The position numbers and the translations under genes were made by a program. Shown here in pieces: positions 14,198 to 26,500 of a DNA stretch of 64,000 nucleotides. The first letter of the stretch is position 1, and each line of letters starts with the position of its first letter. The notes under the pieces were generated by a model that made no database searches, was not told the DNA's origin, and worked only from the letters and a program-made list of their open reading frames with translations. Source of the DNA: Paragordius varius (taxonomy: Eukaryota; Nematomorpha); NCBI GenBank assembly GCA_964247055.1, contig OZ176050.1:7812001-7876000 (forward strand), read 5' to 3'.

Positions 14198-15604
14198 CAT
14201 TACATTTCAAATTCACCCTTGAACAATTCAAGTTCACCCTAAAATAAATTATGTGTTTTTTAAAAATTACCTATATTTTTTTATGTTTTAAAATAAAATT
14301 TCGTTTAAAATCAGCATAATACTGAAAAAATAATAATTTCTGCCATAAGGATATATTTCTTATTGATCATGACGAGTTATATTAGCTCAAAACATATAAT
14401 TTATCTTTAGGATAAATTTGAATTGTTTAAGGGTTGAATTTGAATTGTTCAAGAATATATTTGAATTGTAAATGGTATATATAATATAAAAATTAATATA
14501 TTACACATTTATACATTGAAAAAATTAAAACCCAAGCTTATTAGTACCAAACGTAGAACGAAAATCAAAGATAATATTTTGATGTTTAATTTTAAAAATA
14601 GAAAAAAAAGGCCAATTGAAATTTAAAAATCTAAATCTATTAAAAGGGTCAAACGATTTATACTAGTTTTTTTTATTATAAAAGTAACACAATCCTTTTT
14701 TATAAATGGTAAGTATCAATACTATCCTTTATGGAATAATAGTTAATATTAAAAGTAACATCCAACACATCATTTTTTATAAAAAGAGTATTATGGATGT
14801 AATTGTTTAATTCAAAATAAACTCTGACATACTAGTTAATAAACTTTTACTAGCACACAATTTTTTTCGTTAACACCAAAAAATTACTTGTTTGATCTGT
14901 TGATTTGCCAGTATCATTATATGTGGTTTCTTTGTTACCCAAATAATAAATTGATTTGGGTGAATTTTGAGTTAAATATTTGGCAGATAGACTCATACGG
15001 TTGGGTGTTGAAACAATATGTTTGGATGAATTATTTGTAATTTTTTGTGGAGATAATTTTGTTTGTAAAATATTTTGGTATAAATAAGGCGACGATTCTG
15101 AATGGTTAAAATTTAATTTATTTTCTGATGGTAATGATAAAGGATTATTTATGTTTGATAAGTATGATGGTCCATTTGTGTATGATAAAATAGCCGGTTG
15201 ATCATTTTGCTTATGTGTTGTTGCCTTATTGGCCAAATACGTATTAGCAATTTGAGTATTGTATGAAGTTATACTTTCTAATTCATCGGAACTTGAAATT
15301 AAATCTAGGTTTGTGGCTATAAAACATAGGCAGGCACACAAATAAAATAAAGGAAACTTCCATAAAAATATAAGATATATATGTTAAAATTACATTTAGA
15401 GTTATCAATATCCATGGAAACGTCTTCAATCTGTATAAAATTAATGTTATATCAAAAATTTAAACAAATGATAAATTAAAATTACTACCTTATTTTGTGC
15501 CCAAGATGGTAATTGATTTCTAAAATTTTCAACATTTTCAATGGGCTTAACTAAATTTCTAAATAATGTATAATATTAAAAAAGTTAAGAAAATTAGATA
15601 TTAA

Positions 15605-15641
<37 letters not shown>

Positions 15642-18600
15642 TACTCGTATTTTGTTTTGTGTAAATTGAGATGCTTATTATAATTGCTCCAAAGAGCGTT
15701 GGAAAATATTTTTTGTCCTGATATGGGCAAAACATTGCTTGGATGTATTGCAGACAATTTTTCAGATATTTTGACGGATACTTCATTCGGTATATCCCAC
15801 TCTTGTAAGCAACTATTTTTTTGTAAAACGGATTCATTATATCAAATACTATAAAATTAAAATTTTTTACAATATTTATATCTTTCATTCAAAAATTTTA
15901 GGATATAAACAAATATGATATATATTATCTAATGTTTTAAAAATAATGCTTGACAAATAAAAGTTATGTGTAAAATTTAGATTTACCCATCAAAGGTTGC
16001 TGTATACAAATATTTGGCATCCATAGAAAACTTTAAGCAAATCACAAGTTCTGAAAAAGAAGTTATATTGGCCATTATTTCGCCTGTGGCACAATCAAGA
16101 ATATAAACTGTTTTATCACTTGAACTTACAGCCACATATTGTGAGGATGGATCAAATGCTACCTAATTTTTTATATGATTAGTTAAAACTTATTTTAAAA
16201 TATTTTATGACAAAAATGAAAAGATTATGTATTGGTAGTATTGTTGTTTACCGAATAAAAATGCTTTTTGACTGTAAAGGATTAAGTATGTAGTATATAT
16301 ATATATATACAGTTTAGAGTCTCTTTTTTGTTTTTTATTTAAGGGTAATGACTTAAATTGTATCCTTATGAAGGCTTTAAAACTCGCCTGCCCAGTAACA
16401 GTGATGATGGAAAAATTGCGTAGTTTCTAGGTTCGAATGCAGTGTAATAGTCCGGCGCCCTACCTACTATACCATCACGCGCCTTATGTATGTGGTAACA
16501 TATTATAAAAAAATAATTGTAAAATCATTGATGTCAGTAATAAACCAAAAATGTTTGTGACACATTGTATTTTAGATAACTTTTAAACAATTATCATAAT
16601 ATATTATAACATAAATTATAATATTACAAAAATTTAACTTTTATCAAGATTCCTTCTTCTTGTGGTGATCCCTTCATAGCGTTAATAAGTTTACCATCAT
16701 ATACGTCATAAAAACTAAAAGAATATATACATGTATATATATTAATCGAAATTTGTGTATATTAAATGTCAAAATTTTATTAAAATAAATTAGATTCATG
16801 CTTTACCGTATAAAACGATCTTGACAAGCAGCAGCTAAAATTGTACCGCTTGGATTTATATCAATATCATAAAGATAGCAAAGATTAGTTATGGTGTGTA
16901 AAATGACAAAAGAAACAATGTGATTGCTATGTTCTGGTATATCAACAGAATTTTCACGGGTTACTAAATGTACTCCTGAATCCATATTTTCCTAATTTTT
17001 TTATAATAATAATATGTAATATCATTAAATATCAGTAAACGGTATGTATAGCAATATATAAGGGTTTAATGTGTTCAAAAAAACGTTTTTCAAATGTCTA
17101 TAAAAAAAATTATGAAGTAACAACACTAAAATCGGGTTTTAAGAATAATCCGCAAAAAAACAGAAAACTATCACATATGAGAATTAATAGTATCGGTCTC
17201 ATTTCCACATACTTTTTAAAAAAGCTGCTTCTTACAAAATAATTTTACATCCAAAAAAAGTGGCCAAATAATCTTGGTTCTGGTTTCCGTTTCGATTTTA
17301 TTTGAACAAACTATTATTTCGGTTTCATATTTTAATCTACTAGTCTAATTATTTGGATACAATGTAGAGAGTCACAAAAATATAGAGATATATAAACCAA
17401 AAAAATTATTGAATGCTACTTTTCGCTAAAAACGATCAAAGAGTGCTTTATTTGATACAAATAACATAGACACCAATATCAAAAAAATAATGGTTAAAAA
17501 ACAAATTATTTTGAAACGTTTAAAACCTTGATTCCGGTTTTTAAAACGATTTTAAAAAGAATCGGAAACCGTTTTAAATATTTATTTAAAAAATAATAAT
17601 TATATTAATCGGAAAAAGGGAAAAACAAATTTAAAAACCATTTAAAACCTTATTTTTAAAATTTATTTTTAGGTTTAAAACGGTTCCAAAATGCCGAAAA
17701 TGGACATAAAAACGTTTGCGGTCTTTATCCCTTGTACGCTAAAAATCACTTAAAACCAATAAATGCAAAGGCACATACATATATTGCTTCACGAATCAGG
17801 ATTGATTTATCAGCGGCACATGATATGAGCAATAATTTACATTCACAATGGGAAACACCATTCATATTTTCTTCAAAACTACTTGATTGTTCAATAATGA
17901 ACGTAGAATAATATGGGCAAATATTTGATCGATTATAGGGGTTAACATGGACAAATTTTACATTACATATTGGGGCTGAATGATCATTTAGCGTTTGAAA
18001 ATGTTGAATTGCAATGTTATCAGACACGTAAATACTGTTATTATCATTAATATTGGAGTCAAAATTTTCGTGAATGAAATTTTGTTGAAAAATGTGAATT
18101 AATCGATCCTTACTGCCAGATGCTAGAAAGTAAGAAGTTATACTTCCTCCGTTGGTCGTATCTTAATAAAAAAATATATTCAAAAATATTAAATGATGGC
18201 ATTCCACAAATTTGTAATAAAAAATAATAAAATTAAGGTTTATCATGAAGTCAGTCTTCCATTCATAATTACATAATGCTGAAGGAACAAATATATTACT
18301 TTGTACGGCAGAATAATCCAAAGACACTATTTCACCGTCATGTGCTTCCAAAATTTCTATCAAACTCATGTCACAACATCGAAAAATTCTATTAATAAAG
18401 AGTGTGTATAAATACATTTAAAAGCAGAACTAATAACTTGATACTAAGGATATATAATATTTTTAGTATACACAAATGTATAGATAATAAAAATGATAAA
18501 AATTGATATAAAGGTGTGCATTATATTATAAATCGGGTAAAGGGCTAATAATTATATTTAAGAGAAATAAATTAGGTATATATGTATAGATTTAAATATT

Positions 18601-19564
18601 AAAACCAATTAATAAATCAAATTAATCTCACTATTCTGTCAATAATATCTTTTTATGTATGTAAAAAAAGAGGATAGCATATTTTATGATAATTCACGGC
18701 AAGTAGTTATAGAAGTTTACCTAATATTTCCAATCTTATCTCCAACTGATATAATACTTCCATCATTACTAATCGCTAAAGATCTAATACCCATGGCATT
18801 GCCTTGTTTAACATTGTTTGGTGAATCTTCTATGGTAAAAAACGATATTTTTGTAACAAAAGCTCGAAATTAAAATGGTTAAAAAAATTTTAATTTAATA
18901 CCTCTCCCTTGAATGTTGCTTAAATTATTATTGTTTTCAGACGTGTCATATTCATTTAAATCGATGACATAGAGTAATTTGAGAGTGTCAGAAATTTTCA
19001 TATTTAACCCATTTTGATGATTTTCAATGTTTTTTTCGCATGTATTTTGAGGGACGATCCAACATCGTATACAACCGTCATAAGATACGGTCATTAAAAG
19101 AGGACACATAATATCATTTTCACCGGTATTATCATTTGGCATCAAGATACAATTCTAATAAATAATTAAACGATTCCAATTAATACACTAATATTTCAGC
19201 GTAAACAATATCCAATAATTTAAATAAATTTTCCTTACTGACACAATACATATTTTTTACACGCATTTTTAAATTAAATGTTGTCATATACATCTAAAAA
19301 AGAGAGGTAAAAATATAGAAAAAAAAGCATACTGTAACTTTAAAAAGCCCTAATAAATTGTGACATTTAAAAATATTAATATAATAATTAAGTATACAGC
19401 GATACTCCACACACATGCAGCATGAAACTTCTGATAATACGTTAGAGAGTAAGGTAAGCTTTGGTCTTTTGAAGGCTTAGCCAATTCCCACACATAAAAA
19501 CTGTGATCATTGTAAACTGCAGTAATCTACGATATGTAATAAGTTGAATTAATTGTTTTTTTCG

Positions 19565-19611
<47 letters not shown>

Positions 19612-22600
19612 TTTAATCGACAGGAAAAGGAAAATAAAAATATTCAATTCAAAATAAATTTTATAAAATATTCTTATTATATAACTTTAATAAAGTTAAA
19701 CCATTAATATATCAATATTTATTATAATTCTGTGGGCCAAAAAGTAATAATAAAAGAAAATGTAACATATCATCAATATATTAATAAATATAATATGATA
19801 ATTATATTAGACATATATTGTAAATATAACCATCCATGTAATATCATAGAAAATATATTTTTATTATAAGGAATATTAGGTATTTATCATAATGACAATT
19901 AAATGGCAGACGATGGTTAAAATTTAGCAAAAAATCTTGAATTTTAGATGAATATATATATGCTAAAAATCATAGAATGATCATAAAACATACATTATGA
20001 TTTTGATCAATTCCACAGGCTACACAATCGACATATCGCATCGAACCTATTATAAAAACTATCATTGACAAGGCCAAATAATCAAAGACTAGGTAACTGA
20101 ATTTGTAAAAATCAGCGTACAAAATTAAAAAAAATAAACAGAAAAATTTAAATTAAGACAAGAAAAAACTAAAAAATATTAAAACAACTGTTATCATTTC
20201 TTTTTATATAACTACTGTTTTGGGCCAAATAAGGAATTATATTTAGAACGATAATAATATTGGTTATATATAAAATATTATTTTTTGAATGGAAAAAGTC
20301 TTTTTTATGTTTTGACTATCTAAATAATTTTAATTTTTAACCTTTTAAAGGAGATGTTTGAAATGATTCAGGCATAGTTGGAAAAGCTAAACCGTAGGGT
20401 ATAGGCTGCAAAATATGACTTATAAAATCCAAATTATTGGCATCATAGAGTTGTATAATGCCCTGTGAACAAGCACATATTAGGACTCCTTCGTTGGCCG
20501 AAATAGCAAAGGTTGATTCACACTATATTACATCGAAACAAAATAGATAAATTTTAAATAATATATTGAAAAACCAGATAATTTATCACAAAAATCATTA
20601 TTTTTTTGAATCCATTTGTTAAAAGAATATTTTGTCAAACAAAAAAATTATTTAGATTATAATCATCCAGACTATTGATAAATAATATTAATTATATTTA
20701 TTAAAATTAACAAGAAAACATTATTTGCATATTAACAATGACCCTTTAACATCATCATAATATAATTGAATAAAACTAACTTTTGTTTCAATCATTTTAT
20801 CGAGCTGGCGATGGGGTGGTCCTAAAAATAGACAAAGAATCCCAGTTGTGGTAATAGCATAAATTTTATCGCTATTTTGATTACTGCCACATTTAACATC
20901 TTGAAAGGTTTCATTTCTCAACTCTCTAAGGATTGCAGCACGACCAATAAGGGGAATGGGTTCATTTGTTCGCTAAAAACCGCGGATTATATCAAAAATA
21001 TATGATAGACAAGTTGTAATTTAAAACTTTTCCTAAACATTATGTTAGCAATCTATTTTCGAATGTTATACTGGTTACAATTCATGCAGGTTAGCACTAA
21101 AGAGTAAGAAACAACTATTTGATTCAAATTCAGATATTATTAAAATTTAAAGTTATAAAGATAAAGTATACCGAAAAATTTATAGTATATTAAAGTTATA
21201 AAGATAATATTGAAATTCAGATTTTCGATTATTACAAGCCACCTTTGTCGAATGTAAACATAAAACAAAAATAAAAACTTTGAAAAAAATTATTAAATAT
21301 ATACCAATCCTGAGGGATAACCAGCATTATTGCAATAATTATTATTATTATTATTAGTCATTCCATCCAAAGATTGCATTGAGCCCCCAAAGGAATCTGC
21401 CGAATAATTGGATGAAGGGAAACTGATAGAAGAGCTCATCATTGAAGTCATATTAGGTCCAAAATTAAGAGACCAAAATTTGACATGTTTCACGCCGGCT
21501 GTTACAAAATACGTTGAATCTTGACTAATGGTCATGGCTTTAACCTATGTTTGTAACATAAATGAGTTAATACAAAAACCTGACAAAGTTAATAGAAAAT
21601 AGTTTTTAATACATATTTAACTAATGGTCATTTTGAAATAACTGAATTAATTAATTGCGACATATTGATGGGTATAAAAACAAGTGGTTTCCTCAAACTA
21701 ATGGTCATGGCTTAAACCTATGTTTGTAACATAAATGAGTTGGTTCAAAAACGTGAAAAAGTTCATAGAAAATGGTTTTTAATGCCTTTTTAACTAATGT
21801 CATTTTGAAATAACTAAATTAATTAATTGAGACATATTGATGCGTATAAAAACAAGTGGTTTCCTCAAACTAATGGTCATGGCTTAAACCTATGTTTGTA
21901 ACATAAATGAGTTGGTTCAAAAACGTGAAAAAGTTCATAGAAAATGGTTTTTAATGCCTTTTTAACTAATGGTCATTTTGAAATAACTAAATTAATTAAT
22001 TGCGACATATTGATGGATTAAAAACAAGTTGTTCCTTCAAACTAATGGTCTTGGCTTTAACTTATGTTAAAGATACAGTAAAACTCTAAATTATATTAAC
22101 AAAACGTAAATAATAAAAAAACAAATATTTTTCTATAAAAACAATCGTTTATGTAGATAGATTATTAAATCATAACCAATTATTTTGGATTGCAAAATAA
22201 AAACAAATAAAAATAAATTGGTAAGACAAAAATATATAAAATACAATTATAAAAGTATTTGGAAAACTCAAGGTTTGAAAATGTTTAATTTTTTAAATTA
22301 TTTTGGTTTTACATGTCTGTTTCCAATTTTACTCTAATTTGAACCAAATAGTTAATGAACCCTCTTCGCTCATAATGACGCTCATTGTGGGAAATAATTC
22401 ATTATTAGTAACATAACTCAATATTTACAAAATTATTTTTTTTCATTTAATTGAATTTTATTTGATAATATATAATAATTTATAATTAAACAAAAAAAAA
22501 TTAAATTTATTTTCGGCTCCTGATTTTAACATTATTTTTTATTACATTAGTTATGAAATTTTTTAATCGGTTGCATTCTTTCTATTAATTGCGCGTAACA

Positions 22601-23528
22601 AATAACACATAATAAATGACAATGATATAATAAAAAAATAAAAAAGAAATGATTAATATATTTTTTTGAGTTAAACAAAAAACTAAAGTAAAAATTTTAT
22701 TCATTTTATGAGCATAAAAATTATTTTAAATTTATTAATTGTATAATTTTAATTTAATTATCTATTAATATACGGCATCTAATGAACAAAAGATAGATAG
22801 ATAGAATAAATAAATACTTGTGTAGAAATTTTATTGCATGCAATTTTGGATTTTGTTGACCAATCCCATACATTAACAGACATATCATGAGGTGAACCGA
22901 TTGAAATCAAATATTTTCCGTTTGGGGTAATTCCCTTAAATTTTTAAAAAATATTGCGGGTGGTAAAATTATCATATTATTGAAAATTATAAAAATCTAA
23001 ACAAATAAAATAGTACCACAGATGCTATATCATATTTGTGGCTATAAAATTGAGCAATTTCCAATTTTTCTTTAATGTCCCATACGCGTAAGGCTGGTTG
23101 CTGTCCACACTATTAATTAATTAAAATATTATATAAATCAAAAAATAAATATTTATTTGAATTAGTTTACTTCGCCGACAAAAAGATACTTCCCATCAAC
23201 CGACAATGAACAAGATGATAACGCTTTTTTGCCATTTATGGTGAGATAATCGGTCGATTTGGTTCGGATATTAAATATAGCAATCGATGACCTATTTACT
23301 ATTATAAGATAAAGTACCCAGCGATATAAATGCAGCAATCATTGGAACTAATACAAAAATTGGCATTAGATTGAGTTGTTATACCCATAACTGAATGCAA
23401 TTTTAGCTAAAAATTATGTGCAAACAATAAACTTTTTTTCCAGTATAAACTAATTTTGTATTTTTACGCAAAATAAGTTTCATGGATGGAGATCGCGATA
23501 CATATGGCTTTGGTTTACGGCTATGCAT
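9515..23528 (-). CDS. MAPKBP1: MABP1/WDR62-like WD40 scaffold protein, about 29 exons
   Basis: Orthologue of the MAPKBP1/WDR62 family, large WD40 scaffolds binding JNK-pathway kinases and acting at spindle poles. It encodes roughly 1,650-1,700 residues (human members about 1,515). The ATG at 23528 gives MHSRKPKPYVSRSPSMK, matching the family N-terminal RSPSxK motif; an in-frame stop lies upstream. WD40 exons with the family order follow: 23318-23406, 23171-23291, 23017-23109 (ALRVWDIKE), 22818-22934 (SVNVWDWS), 21305-21544 (YFVTAGVKHVKFWSL), 20781-20972, 20342-20522, 19994-20046, 19398-19526 (YNDHSFYVWEL), 18902-19154, 18721-18829, 18300-18388, 17779-18161 (LASGSKDRLIHIF, SCAADKSI), 16807-16991 (ACQDRFIR), 16639-16714 and 15987-16162. 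A Ser/Asn-rich tail (about 15812 to 10660) leads to a conserved helical C-terminus in 9515-10430. MAPKBP1 versus WDR62 cannot be told apart. Introns 1 and 2 are 26 nt each. Confidence 0.88.
11753..12036. mobile_element. hAT-like MITE (Charlie-type ends), intronic
   Basis: Left end CAGGAGATTCCAACAATGGC and right end ...GTTGGACACTCCTTG are diverged inverted forms of the CAGGGGTGTCCAAC terminus typical of many hAT elements. Internally both sides carry GGC/GCCGCA-rich stretches as in the copies at 32853 and 34559. It lies in a MABP1 intron just beyond the exon ending near 12100. No convincing target duplication was found. Confidence 0.65.
14195..14478. mobile_element. Foldback MITE, family B copy 2
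   Basis: Starts ATACCATTACATTTCAAATTCACCC and ends with the inverse (TTGAATTGTAAATGGTAT). It carries two minisatellite units on the left and three on the right, with a 150-bp AT-rich centre shared with the other copies. It lies in a MABP1 intron directly after a (TA)n run that may have been its TA target. Confidence 0.78.
16293..16483 (-). mobile_element. tRNA-derived SINE, copy 1
   Basis: Read on the minus strand it starts GGCGCGTGATGGTATAGTAG, a tRNA-like head with an RNA polymerase III A box (TGGTATAGTAGG) followed by GGGCGCCGGACT and a B-box-like TTCGAA core. The tRNA-unrelated body (AACTACGCAATTTTTCCATCATCACTG, then a GGCAGGCG block) is shared with the copy at 59708. It ends in a (TA)n tail. 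It lies in the MABP1 intron 16163-16638. Confidence 0.75.
21525..22060. repeat. 172-bp tandem repeat spanning a MABP1 splice acceptor
   Basis: Three tandem units begin at 21525, 21698 and 21870 (periods 173 and 172 bp), with a short fourth partial unit at 22042. Each contains TAATGGTCATGGCTT followed by ACCTATGTTTGTAACATAAA. On the minus strand this is the 3' splice site plus the first codons of the MABP1 exon 21305-21544. Only the first unit is the functional exon edge; the others sit inside the 1.27-kb upstream intron. Confidence 0.9.
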
Positions 23529-23593
23529 TTTGATCCAGATTACTCCAATATCATGTAAAAATCAGGTAAGCACACTTTTTGGTGTTAGTAGGC
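23529..23593. promoter_or_regulatory. Divergent intergenic region, MABP1 / GFM1
   Basis: Only 65 bp separate the MABP1 ATG (minus strand, 23528) from the GFM1 ATG (plus strand, 23594). Any core promoters must sit here or inside the opposite gene, so a shared bidirectional promoter is likely. No specific factor site is claimed. Confidence 0.6.
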
Positions 23594-26500
23594 ATGGTTT
23601 TTCATGTACGCTACTCACCGTTTTTATTACAGGGATTAAATAAATTTAAATACTCTACTAATGTTAAAAATGATATCAAGAAAATCAGAAATATTGGTAT
23701 ATCCGCTCACATCGATTCTGGAAAAACGACATTGTCAGAACGTATCTTATATTATACTGGTAAAATTGACCAAATGCACGAAGTTAATTTATTAAATTTA
23801 AATAATAGGTCAAAGGTAAAGATAATGTCGGGGCTAAAATGGATTCTATGGAGTTGGAAAGGCAAAGGGGAATCACTATCAAATCTGCTGCAACATACGT
23901 GAATTGGAATGATCATAAAATTAATATAATTGATACTCCTGGTATGATGTAAAATAATTTTATAATTATCAATAGAAAATTTTTCTATTTAAATTATTTT
24001 TCTATTTTTTTCTACTATGTTTCTGTATTTTCTTATACATATATTATGGAAGTTAAGCCATTTTTTGACTCAATTAAATATTGATTATATTTACTCAAAA
24101 TAATTAAGGTCATGTGGATTTCACGATTGAAGTCGAACGAGCACTCAGAGTGTTAGATTCTGCCGTTCTTGTTATTTGTTCTGTTGGTGGGGTTCAATGT
24201 CAAACTCATACAGTAGTCCGACAAATGAATCGATATTCTATCCCTTATCTCACATTCATTAACAAATTGGATCGAAATGGGGCTGATCCATATTCTGCTT
24301 ATGATCAAATTAGGTTTATATGTTAAACTTTGTAAAATTGCATCTTATAAGAGCTTTTGGGTTGAATTAATTTTATGGGCATTTACAAAATCTATATAAA
24401 AATATAAAAAACTTTATATTTACAATCTTTTTTTCCTTATTATTAAAGACGTTAAGTTAAATTGTATTAAAAGTGTTCAAGGACACTCTTGCAAATGGTA
24501 CACCTCAGTTGCCAAATAGTTGGCTTAATTGGTGTGTCTTGACATAAATTTAATTTTAAAACATTGCGTTTTTATTTTTAAATGTTTAAACAGATTGAAT
24601 CAAAGTTGTTAATTTAATTATTTCCAATATTAATTTATTCTATTCCGAATAAAATTATTGCATTTAACGATATTTATTAACTTTATTGTAAGGACAAAAA
24701 TTCATCAAAATTCAGCCCTTATGCAAATACCCATGGGTTTTGGGAATAACAATCGAGTCGAAGGATTAATTGATTTAATCACACGCGAATGTATATATTT
24801 CAAAGGCAATTTTGGAACCGAAATCGTAAGGAGTCCTGAAATCCCTGCTAATTATAAGGATCTCGTAGATAGGCATAGGTATATACGATAATTATGTATA
24901 TTTTAATATTACATTAAAAGTTTAATGCCACATAGCTTATTATTATTTATTAAGAATAGTCAGTAAATTTTGGATAATGGAGGGAAATAGTTAATTAACA
25001 TTAAGGTAATTTGTTTTAAGCGATACTATATGCAATATTATCTCTAAACCTTCAATTTATTAATAATTAGTTTCAACTAATCTATAATTAGAGTTTCTGA
25101 TATATGATAATATCTTTTTCAATGGTTAAAAATTAAAAATAATTGCTTATAATAATAATGTGTTATATATCGATTTGTGAGCCTATATACCTTTTCATGG
25201 TCTTGTGGAAATTTGAAATATGTGTGTCGGGTAATTACTGTTAATTAACATGTCGCATAATTTATGATCTTGTACTATAGATACAGGGTGTCTCAATTTA
25301 TTTGAACTATTGAAAAAGATATTGTGTAATATTCTAAATATAGTTTAGTTTTAAATGTATTGTATAATCAAATTATTATCACCTAAAATATTGGTTTTCT
25401 CTGACAATATTCAATTAATTTATTATAGTTAAGTAATTTTTATTATTGAAAGATATCATGACATATAACAAATTATAATAAATTACTATAGATCTCACCT
25501 TATTGAAGTACTCAGTGGAATTGATGAAGAAATTGGCTCATATTACATTCAAGAACAAGATCCTCCTCATAAATCTCTGCATGAGGCCATTAGACGGAAT
25601 GTCATAACGAGACAATTTTTCCCCATTCTACTTGGTAACATTACATTGTTACTTTCTATAGGGAACTATAAAAAATAAATTATAAAATAGTATATAATAA
25701 TTTACAAATTTTATTGAATTTCTAAAACTTAGTAGGATTAGATATAATTATTATATAAGTTAAATAGTGTTTATAGAACTATTTGTTTAAGTAATTATTC
25801 CATTTGATTAAAAACAAACCTTTTTTTATTTCATATAGAAATAAAATGTATCGGATGTTTGATATGTTAATGTTAAAATAATGGACAGTATACATTTAAT
25901 TTTTAATTCTAATTACTATTAAATATTAAAATACCTTTTGCCAAATTATTTTGCAATGATATTAATATTTATATTTTTACATATTGTTATTAGGTTCGGC
26001 ATTAAAAAATACCGGCGTTCAAACCCTTTTGGATGCCGTTGTGAATTATTTACCCAATCCAACCGAAGTCACAAATTACATTATGGATAATTCCAAGTAT
26101 AATACAACACATATCTTGCTTAAATTGATAGAATTAAAAATATAACCTTTTAATGCGTATAATTAAAGTATAGCTTAATATTATATTAAATAACCGTTAA
26201 ATGTGGAGTTAATTACTTTTAGAAATCCAATCGAAAAAGTAAAGTTACAACCTGATAAACCTTCAGATCCTATGGTGTGTTTAGCATTTAAATTGGAGGT
26301 ATTATTACAACATTTTAATGCACATCATCATATATATAGGGATATTTTAGACAATTAATTATCTTAATAATATCTACAACCGCAAATATACCCATAATTA
26401 TATTAAAGAAACATTTTTTGTTTAACATAAATTTTATAAATAATAAAGTAAGAATCATGTGAACAAATATACCCTTCCTTATGAATTTTGGAAAAACGCA

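Noticed and set aside
16400-16483. tRNA gene on the minus strand
   Set aside because: The A-box-like head is present but no cloverleaf closes, and the sequence continues into a body and tail shared with the copy at 59708. It is a SINE.
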